Shown here piece by piece: positions 1 to 9,202 of a stretch of 64,000 bases of DNA (position 1 is its first letter; every line of letters starts with the position of its first letter). The notes beneath the pieces were generated by a model. It saw nothing but the letters and a program-made list of their open reading frames with translations, did not search any database and had not been told where the DNA came from. The stretch is from Candidatus Gastranaerophilales bacterium (GTDB lineage: Bacteria; Cyanobacteriota; Vampirovibrionia; Gastranaerophilales; Gastranaerophilaceae): the NCBI GenBank assembly GCA_947625495.1, contig CANQOQ010000003.1:1-64000 (forward strand), read 5' to 3'. Both the position numbers and the translations under genes were made by a program.

Positions 1-215
1 GTTCCTACTGAACCTGCATCACCTTGTATCTGTACGTTCATATCAGGTTTACCGCCGGTAAAATTCCCTGTGATATCATCTCCTGTTTGTACATTTACAT
101 TATTTCCGCCTTTAAATTGCGGTAGCGCATTTACATCTACTGTTGCTAATACAGGGGCGCTGTTCATTACCATCATCCCTGCTGCTACTATAGCTGCACT
201 TATTTTTCTTCTCAT
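1..215 (-). CDS. TpsA-like secreted exoprotein, N-terminal fragment (cut by window edge)
   Basis: Read leftward from an ATG at 215 there are 71 open codons running off the window start, so only the N-terminus is present. The first residues (MRRKISAAIVAAGMM) form a signal peptide ending near APVLA, followed by a hydrophilic stretch containing LPQF, GGNNVNVQ and MNVQIQGDAG. This resembles the start of the secretion (TPS) domain of filamentous-haemagglutinin-type exoproteins, which are threaded through a TpsB pore. A strong ribosome-binding site (GGAGAAGGAAAG) lies just upstream. The divergent neighbour is a TpsB transporter, which supports the call. The passenger function cannot be judged because the rest lies outside the window. 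An overlapping plus-strand ORF at 70-261 is a shadow of this gene. Confidence 0.72.
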   Translation of the reverse strand, partial: MRRKISAAIVAAGMMVMNSAPVLATVDVNALPQFKGGNNVNVQTGDDITGNFTGGKPDMNVQIQGDAGSVG

Positions 216-567
216 CTGCTTTCCTTCTCCTTTATATAATTACAGATTAATAACTACCTAAAAGTCTAAAATTTATAAAAAATATTTTTGCTACAATTCC
301 TTTTCTTTTTTAATAAAACTTTAAAATCCCTAAAGATACATATATTTTATAATTAAATATATTTTTTACAAGATTAAAACTCAAATGTTAAGAATTGTTA
401 TAATTATAATAATAATATGCAAATTTAATTTTGTTTGGATTTCATACAATTGCATTATGTAAAGACAAAGAAATATAAGATAAAATTTAATTATTGTAGA
501 AAAAATTCTTTTATATTATATAATGTAATTAGTATTTGATTATAAATAAATATAGAGAGTGGAACAC
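216..567. other. Divergent intergenic region between tpsA-like and tpsB genes
   Basis: This 352-base AT-rich stretch holds no convincing gene. It must carry the divergent promoters of the exoprotein and its transporter. On the plus strand a plausible promoter lies at 494-524. The minus-strand promoter is not clear. No tRNA, riboswitch or strong hairpin was seen. Confidence 0.6.
494..524 (+). promoter_or_regulatory. Putative sigma-70-type promoter of tpsB
   Basis: TTGTAG at 494-499 could serve as a -35 element. A perfect TATAAT lies at 519-524, giving a 19-base spacer, while the overlapping TATATA at 517 gives 17. Transcription would start about 35-40 bases before the tpsB start codon. The region is very AT-rich, so chance matches are possible. 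Confidence 0.4.
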
Positions 568-2319
568 ATGAAAAATTTAATTTTAAAAACAACATTAATC
601 TGCTTCGCATCCATAATTGGAAGTGTCGCATTTTCATTACCGGACCCTCAAAATATGGGCAGTGCAATGGGCGGTTATGATCCGGGTAGTATCGACAACT
701 CTAACTTTATTCAAACTCAACAATATAAGGAAAGAGTCAAGTATGAGGATACGAAAGATCCTGCAGTTATTGAAGAAGAAGTTCGTCAAAAAATGGACTT
801 GCTTAATACAAAACAGGTTTCTTTTAAACTTAAAGAAATTAATATCTCAGGTAATACTCAAATACCAACTTATAAATTGATGAGATTGGTTGATTTTAAA
901 ATAGGTCAGGAAGTTACAATTAACGACCTTATTATGTCAGCTAACGATATTACAGACTATTACCAGAGCAAAGGTTACGTTTCTACAATCGCTTATCTGC
1001 CTCCTCAAAAGGTTCAAAACGGTAAAGTAGATATCGTTATCCTTGAAGGTAAATACGGTAACGTTGTTGCTAACAACGGAAAATGGCAAAAGAAATCCTA
1101 TCTTACAAATCAATATTTAAAAGACAATAATATAGAAACAGGTAAAGTTCTTAACATCAAAGATGTTCGTAACGCATTAACAGATATGAGTGCTGAAGAA
1201 TATATGAAAGGTTCTGTTTCTTTCGCTGATAACGAAGAATCAGAAGAATTTTCAGATGTTACTCTTGATGTAAAAGACAGATTCCCTGTTAACTTCGACC
1301 TTAGATACGATAATCAGGGCAGAGAATTAATCGGTACACAAAGAGGCGTTTTATACGCAGGTCTTCATGATGTTACCGGTCACGGCGATACCTTAATGGG
1401 TACTTTGGCTATGTCTTCACGTTCTCTCGGTGTTGGCGGTATGTATTCTATCCCGATAGCTAAAAATGATACAAGATTAAACCTCGGTTATTCTTATTCT
1501 CACGTTAGATTGGGTAAGGATTTTAAACCTTGGAATATCAAAGGTGATTCACATGATGTTTATATCGGCGTATCAAGACGTTTGGCTAAAGGTGACCAAT
1601 ACAGATTATACGGTGATATCACTTTAGATATGCGTAATACTTCTACAGAATCAGGTCTTATCCCTGAACTTGATTCATCATACAGAACAAGAGTTCTTAG
1701 AGGTTCTTTAACTGATGTTAAAGATGATTACTATGGCAGATGGTTATTTAATACTACTCTTGCAGGCGGTATCCCTATTGATGCTTCCGATTACAACAAA
1801 GCAAGAAACTACGCAAGCAACAACTTCCTCAAAGTTAATGCAAGCGCTGCTCGTTTACAAGTATTACCTAAAAATCAGTTAGCTATTTTACAGGTTAATA
1901 CACAGTATGCTAACAGACACTTATACGCTTCAGAAGCTATGCAATTCGGCGGTATCTCTTCTGTTAGAGGTTATGATGAAGGCTTCAGAATCGGCGACTA
2001 TGGTGTTACTGCAAGCTTAGAATACAGAGCTCCCATTCCGGGGTTAAAAGCTTTACTTCCTGAAAAATACGGATTTATCTCTGACAGTATCCAACTTGCA
2101 GGATTCTATGACTTCGGCTGGTTCGGCGACAGATTTATTGACGGAAGCGCTGATTACTTAATGAGTGCAGGTCCCGGTATCGTTGTTAAACTTACTAAAT
2201 ATATTTCAGCTAACATGTATTGGGGCTTCCCAATCGGCAAACGTCTTCCTGACTACGCTAACAGTTTAAGACGTGACACCGCAAGATTCCACTTCACTGT
2301 TACTTCAAACATTCTATAA
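568..2319 (+). CDS. TpsB/FhaC/ShlB-family outer-membrane transporter (two-partner secretion)
   Basis: 583 residues. It is predicted to form the outer-membrane beta-barrel that exports the partner exoprotein encoded divergently at 215. The N-terminus (MKNLILKTTLICF) is a signal peptide cleaved near SVAFS. Residues about 80-240 look like two POTRA domains (LKEINISGNTQIP, VDIVILEGKYGN), and the rest is barrel-like. The SSVRGYDEG segment matches the conserved VRG(Y/F) motif of the L6 loop in this superfamily, and the protein ends in alternating strand residues as barrels do. ATG 568 is preferred over the in-frame GTG at 559 because it gives a clean signal peptide. Codon choice favours C-ending Asn, Tyr and Phe codons more than most neighbours, suggesting strong expression. 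Confidence 0.9.
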   Translation: MKNLILKTTLICFASIIGSVAFSLPDPQNMGSAMGGYDPGSIDNSNFIQTQQYKERVKYEDTKDPAVIEEEVRQKMDLLNTKQVSFKLKEINISGNTQIPTYKLMRLVDFKIGQEVTINDLIMSANDITDYYQSKGYVSTIAYLPPQKVQNGKVDIVILEGKYGNVVANNGKWQKKSYLTNQYLKDNNIETGKVLNIKDVRNALTDMSAEEYMKGSVSFADNEESEEFSDVTLDVKDRFPVNFDLRYDNQGRELIGTQRGVLYAGLHDVTGHGDTLMGTLAMSSRSLGVGGMYSIPIAKNDTRLNLGYSYSHVRLGKDFKPWNIKGDSHDVYIGVSRRLAKGDQYRLYGDITLDMRNTSTESGLIPELDSSYRTRVLRGSLTDVKDDYYGRWLFNTTLAGGIPIDASDYNKARNYASNNFLKVNASAARLQVLPKNQLAILQVNTQYANRHLYASEAMQFGGISSVRGYDEGFRIGDYGVTASLEYRAPIPGLKALLPEKYGFISDSIQLAGFYDFGWFGDRFIDGSADYLMSAGPGIVVKLTKYISANMYWGFPIGKRLPDYANSLRRDTARFHFTVTSNIL

Positions 2320-2337
2320 TGTTTAATATATATAAAA

Positions 2338-2366
2338 AAGAGAACCAAAAAGGTTCTCTTTTTTTA
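2338..2366. terminator. Intrinsic terminator after tpsB
   Basis: A 9-base-pair stem (AAGAGAACC / GGTTCTCTT) with an A5 loop is followed by a T run to 2366 and preceded by A residues. It can therefore act for tpsB on the plus strand and for the convergent small gene ending at 2381. Confidence 0.85.
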
Positions 2367-2380
2367 TTGTTTTTTTTAGT

Positions 2381-2656
2381 TTATAATATTGATTTACCTT
2401 CATACATAAACTTAGTACGTTCATACTCAGAATCTTTATAATCCTGATACTCTTTTTCGTATTGCTGTTTTGTTGATTCTTCTCTGGGTTCTATAAACGG
2501 AGTTGTTTTATCTTTTCGTTTCCAATTTATCTTAAATCCGTCAAACAAACCATATTCGGTTTCCGTTTTATATGTACCGACATTTATTGCATAAACAGGT
2601 ATATTTAGCGAATATATCACAATTAATATCACTATAAATTTTAATATCTTTTTCAT
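2381..2656 (-). CDS. Small secreted protein of unknown function
   Basis: 91 residues. The N-terminus (MKKILKFIVILIVIYSLNIPVYA) is a clear signal peptide with a cleavage site after VYA. The mature part of about 68 residues is highly charged, rich in Lys, Glu and Tyr, and contains no cysteines or motif I recognise. It is convergent with tpsB, sharing the hairpin terminator, and lies 50 bases downstream of the giant gene ending at 2707, so it may be co-transcribed with that gene. I do not recognise a family. Confidence 0.75.
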   Translation of the reverse strand: MKKILKFIVILIVIYSLNIPVYAINVGTYKTETEYGLFDGFKINWKRKDKTTPFIEPREESTKQQYEKEYQDYKDSEYERTKFMYEGKSIL

Positions 2657-2706
2657 CTTTTATCTCCGTTTAGTAATATATTACTATAGAGCTTTAAAAT
2701 AATCCA

Positions 2707-5700
2707 TTAACTTTTATATTGAGCACTCAAAAAATCCATATCTTCTATTTTTTCCGTAATACCTATCAGTATATTTTGGATTTTTTCACGTATTTCCTCA
2801 CACTCATTATTAATAGAATCTCTCATGGTATACTCAAGAGAGTTTTCAGGTACATCAATAATATAGAGCATATTGATGGATTCAGATAATAAATCAGCCA
2901 AATCAGCAATAAAATCTATACGATTGTTAACCTCTTGCGTAATATTTGAAACTATTTCTTCATTATATGCACTTAATACATCCGTTATCATCGGAACCGA
3001 AACGCACTTAAGTTCTTTACTTATTTTTATTGATTCCATATAATGCATATACTCTTTATAAATTTTGCTGTTTTTATTTTTATAAACTCTTTTAATAAAC
3101 AAAATCTGTTGTTTTAGTGCTTCCTCAAATGATTTATATTTAATATCGCTGTTTTGCATAAATTGAGAAATTACTTCGTTAAGTTCGTTCAGCTCTGTAA
3201 GATAATTATTAACGTCTTGACCTTTTTTTATGGCAGTTTTCAACGTGCTATGAGGTTTAAGATTATCAATTAATGCCTTTATAGCTTTTTTGCCTAATCC
3301 TGATTGATTTAAAAACAGTTGCAATGTTTGATTATTATCATTGCTGTTTTTCAGCTGATTTACCAAATACAGCATTCCTATATCACTGTCCATAGATACA
3401 CTTGAACCATCATTCATCCTGACGGAAAACATCGATAATAAATCACCTGTTTTAGAACTTATTCCGTCGTGCTCATTTTGAACTAGCTTATATTGGATTT
3501 TAGTCTGCTGCGCTACTTTTAACGCCTCTTTTAAATAATCGTTTATTGTTGCAAATTCCGTTGAATTTGATTTGCCTTCCTGTAAAAGCTTTACCCACTC
3601 TTTAAGCAGCATTTGAGGATTTTTTATTATATGCCTTTCTACAGCAATATTCATAAAGTCATCCTTTGCTACTTCCATAGATTCTTCATCTGCATTTTTC
3701 TTCAGTAATTTAATTATGTTATGAGCTTTTTCTATTGCCAAATTTCTGTATGCCGGATCTATATTTGAATTTACAAATACATTTATATAACAGTCAATTT
3801 CATCAAGTTTATCCTGTTTTATTTTTCTGTGACTGTCTAACATTGATGCGCCAGTTATATTTAATGTCGAATTTATAATATCTAATTTTTCTGCGGCGGC
3901 TTTGCAATCTATTATACCGTCAGATGCCGAAAGTATTTCCGTTATGCTCTTCATAGCATCTGATATAACATTCAATGACGAATCATTTGCTACTATCTCA
4001 ATAATATCGGTAAACATTTCTTTTAATTTTTGAACTTCCTTTAAAGATTTTTCATCCGATATTCTGTATTCTTTACGGGAGACTATTGCAGGATATAAGG
4101 AAATAGAATTCAAATATTTTGTAATGTCCTCATATTCAGACAAAACTTCAATAACAAAATTTTCTCCTTCAATATCATAAACACTCTCTTCAAGATATTT
4201 AATAAGATTATCCGCAGTTTCTTCAATTTTTTCATCATCAATTACCACGGGTTGTGGAAATGCTTGTCTTACTTTATACTTTTCAAAAAATTCAGATTTG
4301 TACTTCTTTATATATTTCTGTACATCAAGTTCCGAAAGCTTTACATACAAATGTCTGTACAGCTCTTCGGGCGTATTAGTTTCTTCTTCGTCTTTATCTT
4401 CATTTTCCTGACTTGCAGTTATATTAAAATCTCTCATAATATTATTTGTTGCAGCTACTTCATAAAAATCTATATATGCCTCACTGTCACCCTGCTGTAT
4501 CTTCTTTACATACTCATAAGGATGTCTGAATTTAAGCCCTACATCCTCAGGCGTCAGAATATCAAAAAACTTATTTGCTTCATCATAATTGCTATTCTGC
4601 AGCCCGATTAAAATATCCAATAATTCCTTGTCGGATTTTGGATTCAGATACTTATCAACGGCATTTATAATTTTTTCATGAAGAGGTGAATTTACAAGAA
4701 CGGGACTGTTTAAATCCTTTATTACCAATGTCGTATCTATTTTATCAGATATTATCTTTTTTACTTCCATTATAAACTCTTTTGCAGCCTGCTCATTGTC
4801 AAAAATTTCCAATGCAACTTTTATTGTTTGGTCGCCAAGATAATTCCTTAACTCATTCAAACTTCCGTCAAATTCTTTAATCGCTTCTTCATCAAAAAAT
4901 ATTTTAGATATATTTTCGGATACTTCTTCATCTTCAAAGTGAATTTTATATTTTTTCTCAATCCTGTCAAAAACATCTGTTATATTTTGAAGACAAGCCT
5001 CCGCAAGATTTTCCATGCACTTATCGGATTTAGCAAATATAGCACCTATTTCATCAACATAGTCTTGTAATAGAGCATCTTTTTCCTTCTCTAATTCTTC
5101 GTTTGTTGTAATCTCCAACATATCATCAGCTAAAATAGGATTGTTTGTTGATTTGTATAAAGATAACAGCTCCAATAAAAATCTAAGATAATCATCTTTA
5201 GGTAGCTTTTCAAAATCTTCAATGCTCTTTATTCCGTCAATTTTTTTTCTTAGAACTTCAACCGTTTTTTCAGCGCTTTCATCTACCCCCTCCAAATATC
5301 TCGGGTTAATTTTATATCCGCTTTTTAAAACAGATTCAAGCTGTTTCATAAATTCTTCGTTCTGTTCCATATTTATTATGTAACTGAACATTTTATACAG
5401 TTTTTGATATGCTTCAACAGGAGTGCCCGGAAGTATCATATCAGTTATAAGTTGGAATTTTTCATTATCTGTTTTATCAACCCCGTATGAAGTTTTTATG
5501 GTGTCTAAACTATGACCTATTTTCATATCATCGGCTAAAATAAAACCTTTTTTCCATCCGTATCCATTGTTATAATCAGTATAATTAAATCCGTCTTTTC
5601 CGTTCCAATAATACTCTTTTTCGCCTTTACCCCAAGAATTATCAGTCCATATAACATCCTGAAGCTCTTTTTCCTTTGTAATCGGATTCGTAAATTCCTC

Positions 5701-8493
5701 TGTTGTAACAGACGGTACATATTGAGCATGAAATGCATACGAATTATCATCAACACTGTATGATATTATTCCGCTCCCTATACCTTTTTTTACTTCATTT
5801 ACGGCTTCTTCTATATCCGTTTCTTTATGATACGGCTTTCCTGTCATTTGTTCTAAAATTCTTATTTGCTCGCTTGAAGTTAAACCTGTTGAACCTTCCT
5901 CTCTTACCCAAAACTGCCCGTTTAACATTCCTATATCCGAATATAAATACTCTAATTCCTCTGACATAATTTTATTTAAATTGTTATATTGCATTATGCA
6001 ATATTTTTTCATTTCAGGTATGTGTTTTTCTATCTGCTTCAATATTTCCAGCTCTTCATTCGTAAAATCATATATATCCGCATTTGCTTTATTTCTCTCT
6101 TTTGTATTTTCTATTTTCTCATTCTCTGATGTTTTACTTCTTACTGACATAAACTTGTCATATAAAATACGCAATTTTTTATCTGAAACTATTGATTTTT
6201 CTTTCTCCATTTTATTTATAATTTCATCTGCGGCACAAGGTAAATTCCATTTCTTTTGAATACCATCATAAATCTTGGAAATATTATTGATTTTTTTTCC
6301 TAAAGAATTTATTTGCAAAGCCACTTCTTCATCACCGCCGAATTTTTCGGACAGTTGTTTAAACTCTTCCTGAGATATCCCTTCTTGTAACCTTGATATA
6401 AATGAATATACAAAAACTTTTACCATTTGTATTGAATTTTCAAACCCAAGCAAACGTATAGACTCTTGCAGTTCATCTTCAGATATGTTGTTTCCCAATT
6501 TTACAACTTGTTTATTCAAAAAGTTAATAACTTTATTTTTATCATTTTCAATTCCGTAAAATAAAGCTAAATCACTTACTATATCGGAATTCCCCTCTTT
6601 TATTTCTTCTATTTTATTTTCATACATCCTTTTTGCAAGATTTTTTACATCAGCATCAAAAAACTTTTGAGTAATATTATCAAGATTATGCGGGATTACA
6701 GACTCTATTTTAATAATATCGGAATCTATCTCTTTCGTAATTTCTTCCGCCGTTTTAGTTTTAGAAAATTGTCTTCTTATATCTTCATTAGACATTTTGG
6801 ATTTTAAATTTTTTAAATGATTTATTATCTGTCTGTTTCTTGTTGGAAGTCCGGAAATTCTTTCAAATCTCAATATCCCGTCATTTAAATTAATATCGGA
6901 TATCACTGCAAGTCTGTGTGCTGCAGCTAAATTAAAAAGCCTTTTATAATAGCCGTATATTCCGCTTTTAGAATTGTATTTCTTTAATTTTTTTACATCT
7001 TTTTCCGCATCGTTATAGGAAATAAGCATTTGCAATAAAACTTTTGAACTTTTATATAAATCCTCATCTTTTGAAATATTACCCTGTGTTTTAAGAAAAT
7101 CCGCTATGACTTGGATTTTAACCTCTTCCGGCATTTTATCCGCTATATTAGCTTCATTTCCCTGACTGCCGGTATAAAAATCATCCAAATTTTGCCTGAT
7201 TTGATTTATTTCAAATTCATTTTTATCGGGAAATAATAACCGTAAATTTGCAATTATATTTGCATTTATTTTGGATTGAGTATTTATAGTGTCCTTTTTT
7301 ACGGTCATTATCTGTTGATTTGCGGATTTTATATCTTTCCTTGTCTTTAAAACGGAATCCAGCGCTTCTTTTTCTTTAATTAAAGCCTGCAGTAGTTTTT
7401 TTTCTTTTCCCAATTCCGGTTCTATACCCTGATACCAACTGGTATCATCATATATTCCGTATGTTTCCGGTTCAAATGCTATATAATTTTCTGTTTGTAT
7501 CGTACCGTCACCCGAAGCATGAGCATTTTGCATCCACAAGTGTGCAGATGCATCCAATATTCTATACCCTTGTTCCAATGCAGATTTATAATCTATCTTC
7601 GCTTTTGGAATTTCAACTTTTGCTCCGGAATCTAAAGCAGTAACGTCATAAACACTCATATACGGACAATCTTTTAACTCATCCATAACTATTTGTATAT
7701 ATCTTACCTTATCTTCATACGCTGCAGACTTTCTGCAAATTGAAATTGCAGCACATATACCCGAATATTTTTGATTTACGGATTTTGTAGTAAGTACATT
7801 ACTCTCAGGTGTTTTTATAAGCATATCATCAAGCATTTCTTCAACTACTTGAAGCTTTTTATCCTCCAATTCAGGATTTATCTTATATTTACTGCTCATA
7901 AATTCTAAAAACAGTTCTAAACACTTTTGTTTTTGCGTATCGGAAATTTCTGAAGACGAAATAAAATAATCAAGATTTTTAAGCACTTTTGCACTTTGAG
8001 TCAGAGATTGAGAATCATTCAAAGATTGCCCTTGCTTTATTACTATCGACTGTAATTTCTTTCTTTTTTTCAGAATATCCTTTTGTTCGGCACTCAACGG
8101 TTTTTTAGTATGAAAAACCATTTCATATTCATTTTCTAAATCACTAACATAATCATCAGATGAATTTAAAGCAGCTCTGATAGTCTCAGAAAGCTGTTTT
8201 TGCCAATCCGTATTTTCTCTTACCACCCCTGCAGTTGTTGTTTCATCTATTATATCTTTAAACTCGGAATTACCGCCTTGTCCGTACTTTATATTTTTTG
8301 CAATATCCAGAAGACTGGATATATTCTCCCTGTCTGTATTTAACGACAATCTGTTTAATGCCGCATATATATTTTCTTTTTTATTATCCGATATCGGATT
8401 TGTTCCATTTTTTAATTCTTCCGCATATTTTCTGTCAGTTCTGATACTTTTGAAAACAGGATTGTATCCCTTTATAATTCTGCCGATTCTCAT
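2707..8493 (-). CDS. Giant protein with split papain-like cysteine peptidase motifs
   Basis: 1928 residues, the longest gene in the window. It has no signal peptide; the leader reads MRIGRIIKGYNPVFKSIRTD. Most of the protein is charged and helix-rich with coiled-coil-like stretches. Three segments resemble the catalytic signatures of C1 (papain) peptidases: NQKYSGICAAIS with Cys247, AFHAQY with His922, and DNSWGKGE with Asn952 followed by GYGWKKGF. The His-Asn spacing suits papain folds, but about 675 residues separate Cys from His, so a large insertion or a non-homologous resemblance must be considered. The start at 8493 is supported by AAAAGGATATACA upstream. Likely an effector-like or cell-interaction enzyme; the substrate is unknown. 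The CDS is certain, the function is not. Confidence 0.85.
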   Translation of the reverse strand: MRIGRIIKGYNPVFKSIRTDRKYAEELKNGTNPISDNKKENIYAALNRLSLNTDRENISSLLDIAKNIKYGQGGNSEFKDIIDETTTAGVVRENTDWQKQLSETIRAALNSSDDYVSDLENEYEMVFHTKKPLSAEQKDILKKRKKLQSIVIKQGQSLNDSQSLTQSAKVLKNLDYFISSSEISDTQKQKCLELFLEFMSSKYKINPELEDKKLQVVEEMLDDMLIKTPESNVLTTKSVNQKYSGICAAISICRKSAAYEDKVRYIQIVMDELKDCPYMSVYDVTALDSGAKVEIPKAKIDYKSALEQGYRILDASAHLWMQNAHASGDGTIQTENYIAFEPETYGIYDDTSWYQGIEPELGKEKKLLQALIKEKEALDSVLKTRKDIKSANQQIMTVKKDTINTQSKINANIIANLRLLFPDKNEFEINQIRQNLDDFYTGSQGNEANIADKMPEEVKIQVIADFLKTQGNISKDEDLYKSSKVLLQMLISYNDAEKDVKKLKKYNSKSGIYGYYKRLFNLAAAHRLAVISDINLNDGILRFERISGLPTRNRQIINHLKNLKSKMSNEDIRRQFSKTKTAEEITKEIDSDIIKIESVIPHNLDNITQKFFDADVKNLAKRMYENKIEEIKEGNSDIVSDLALFYGIENDKNKVINFLNKQVVKLGNNISEDELQESIRLLGFENSIQMVKVFVYSFISRLQEGISQEEFKQLSEKFGGDEEVALQINSLGKKINNISKIYDGIQKKWNLPCAADEIINKMEKEKSIVSDKKLRILYDKFMSVRSKTSENEKIENTKERNKANADIYDFTNEELEILKQIEKHIPEMKKYCIMQYNNLNKIMSEELEYLYSDIGMLNGQFWVREEGSTGLTSSEQIRILEQMTGKPYHKETDIEEAVNEVKKGIGSGIISYSVDDNSYAFHAQYVPSVTTEEFTNPITKEKELQDVIWTDNSWGKGEKEYYWNGKDGFNYTDYNNGYGWKKGFILADDMKIGHSLDTIKTSYGVDKTDNEKFQLITDMILPGTPVEAYQKLYKMFSYIINMEQNEEFMKQLESVLKSGYKINPRYLEGVDESAEKTVEVLRKKIDGIKSIEDFEKLPKDDYLRFLLELLSLYKSTNNPILADDMLEITTNEELEKEKDALLQDYVDEIGAIFAKSDKCMENLAEACLQNITDVFDRIEKKYKIHFEDEEVSENISKIFFDEEAIKEFDGSLNELRNYLGDQTIKVALEIFDNEQAAKEFIMEVKKIISDKIDTTLVIKDLNSPVLVNSPLHEKIINAVDKYLNPKSDKELLDILIGLQNSNYDEANKFFDILTPEDVGLKFRHPYEYVKKIQQGDSEAYIDFYEVAATNNIMRDFNITASQENEDKDEEETNTPEELYRHLYVKLSELDVQKYIKKYKSEFFEKYKVRQAFPQPVVIDDEKIEETADNLIKYLEESVYDIEGENFVIEVLSEYEDITKYLNSISLYPAIVSRKEYRISDEKSLKEVQKLKEMFTDIIEIVANDSSLNVISDAMKSITEILSASDGIIDCKAAAEKLDIINSTLNITGASMLDSHRKIKQDKLDEIDCYINVFVNSNIDPAYRNLAIEKAHNIIKLLKKNADEESMEVAKDDFMNIAVERHIIKNPQMLLKEWVKLLQEGKSNSTEFATINDYLKEALKVAQQTKIQYKLVQNEHDGISSKTGDLLSMFSVRMNDGSSVSMDSDIGMLYLVNQLKNSNDNNQTLQLFLNQSGLGKKAIKALIDNLKPHSTLKTAIKKGQDVNNYLTELNELNEVISQFMQNSDIKYKSFEEALKQQILFIKRVYKNKNSKIYKEYMHYMESIKISKELKCVSVPMITDVLSAYNEEIVSNITQEVNNRIDFIADLADLLSESINMLYIIDVPENSLEYTMRDSINNECEEIREKIQNILIGITEKIEDMDFLSAQYKS

Positions 8494-8598
8494 TGTATAT
8501 CCTTTTAATATCTCATAGATATTAATTACAGACGTATTATTTTTTGTTAGCAGACATATATTTTAATTTATATTTTTTACATTAATTAATCATATTTA

Positions 8599-9198
8599 TT
8601 AAATAAAACTGACAAGACCGGTTGAATGATCAAAATGACATTTTGCAATATATAATTCACATCTTGAAACAGCGGAAGATATTATTGAAGACTTTTGTAA
8701 TAAGGTTTCTTCAACCCATTTTGTGTGCTCCTTTGCAAAAAAATTGTGGCAGGTAATATCTTCATTTCTGTCTAAAACAGGGTAAACACTCTTAATAATT
8801 GATTTAAAATCATCCGTAATCTCGGGATAATGCTCTTTTGCATATTTCATAACTCCGCAATCATCATGCCCGAGAAGAATCAATAAAGGGAGCTTAAGTT
8901 TTTTAACCGCATATTCAATACTTTCAATAACATTAGGACCAAGAGCAATACCTGCAACTCTTATAACAAAAAGTTCACCTATTCCGCAGTCAAATATTAT
9001 CTCGGGAACAACTCTGGAATCGGAACAGCTTAAAACTGCCGCATAAGGTTCTTGATGAAAAGCAAATTTTCTTAATGTTTCAAGACACATATTTTTTGCT
9101 GTAGGCGTTGAATTTACAAAGTTCTTATTGCCTTCTATCAGCTTTATCAACTCTTTTTTTGCTTTATCAGGAATCCCCTGCGGCAATTTTAAATCCAT
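8599..9198 (-). CDS. Beta-class carbonic anhydrase
   Basis: 199 residues, the usual length for the family. It catalyses reversible CO2 hydration in the cytoplasm with a catalytic zinc. The zinc ligands and dyad are all visible: Cys58, Asp60 and Arg62 in LSCSDSRV, then His111 and Cys114 in LLGHDDCGV. The ATG at 9198 lies just downstream of the preceding gene (stop near 9203), so the two minus-strand genes are closely spaced and probably co-transcribed. Beta carbonic anhydrases supply bicarbonate for carboxylations in fermentative anaerobes; that role here is inferred. Confidence 0.95.
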   Translation of the reverse strand: MDLKLPQGIPDKAKKELIKLIEGNKNFVNSTPTAKNMCLETLRKFAFHQEPYAAVLSCSDSRVVPEIIFDCGIGELFVIRVAGIALGPNVIESIEYAVKKLKLPLLILLGHDDCGVMKYAKEHYPEITDDFKSIIKSVYPVLDRNEDITCHNFFAKEHTKWVEETLLQKSSIISSAVSRCELYIAKCHFDHSTGLVSFI

Positions 9199-9202
9199 TA
9201 AA

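Noticed and set aside
70-261. Plus-strand ORF of 63 residues
   Set aside because: It is antisense to the start of the TpsA-like gene, which has a proper signal peptide and ribosome site; the plus ORF has no ribosome site and an unlikely composition.
4252-4611. 119-residue plus-strand ORF inside the 1928-residue gene
   Set aside because: Shadow frame, Phe/Ile/Tyr-rich with no start signal.
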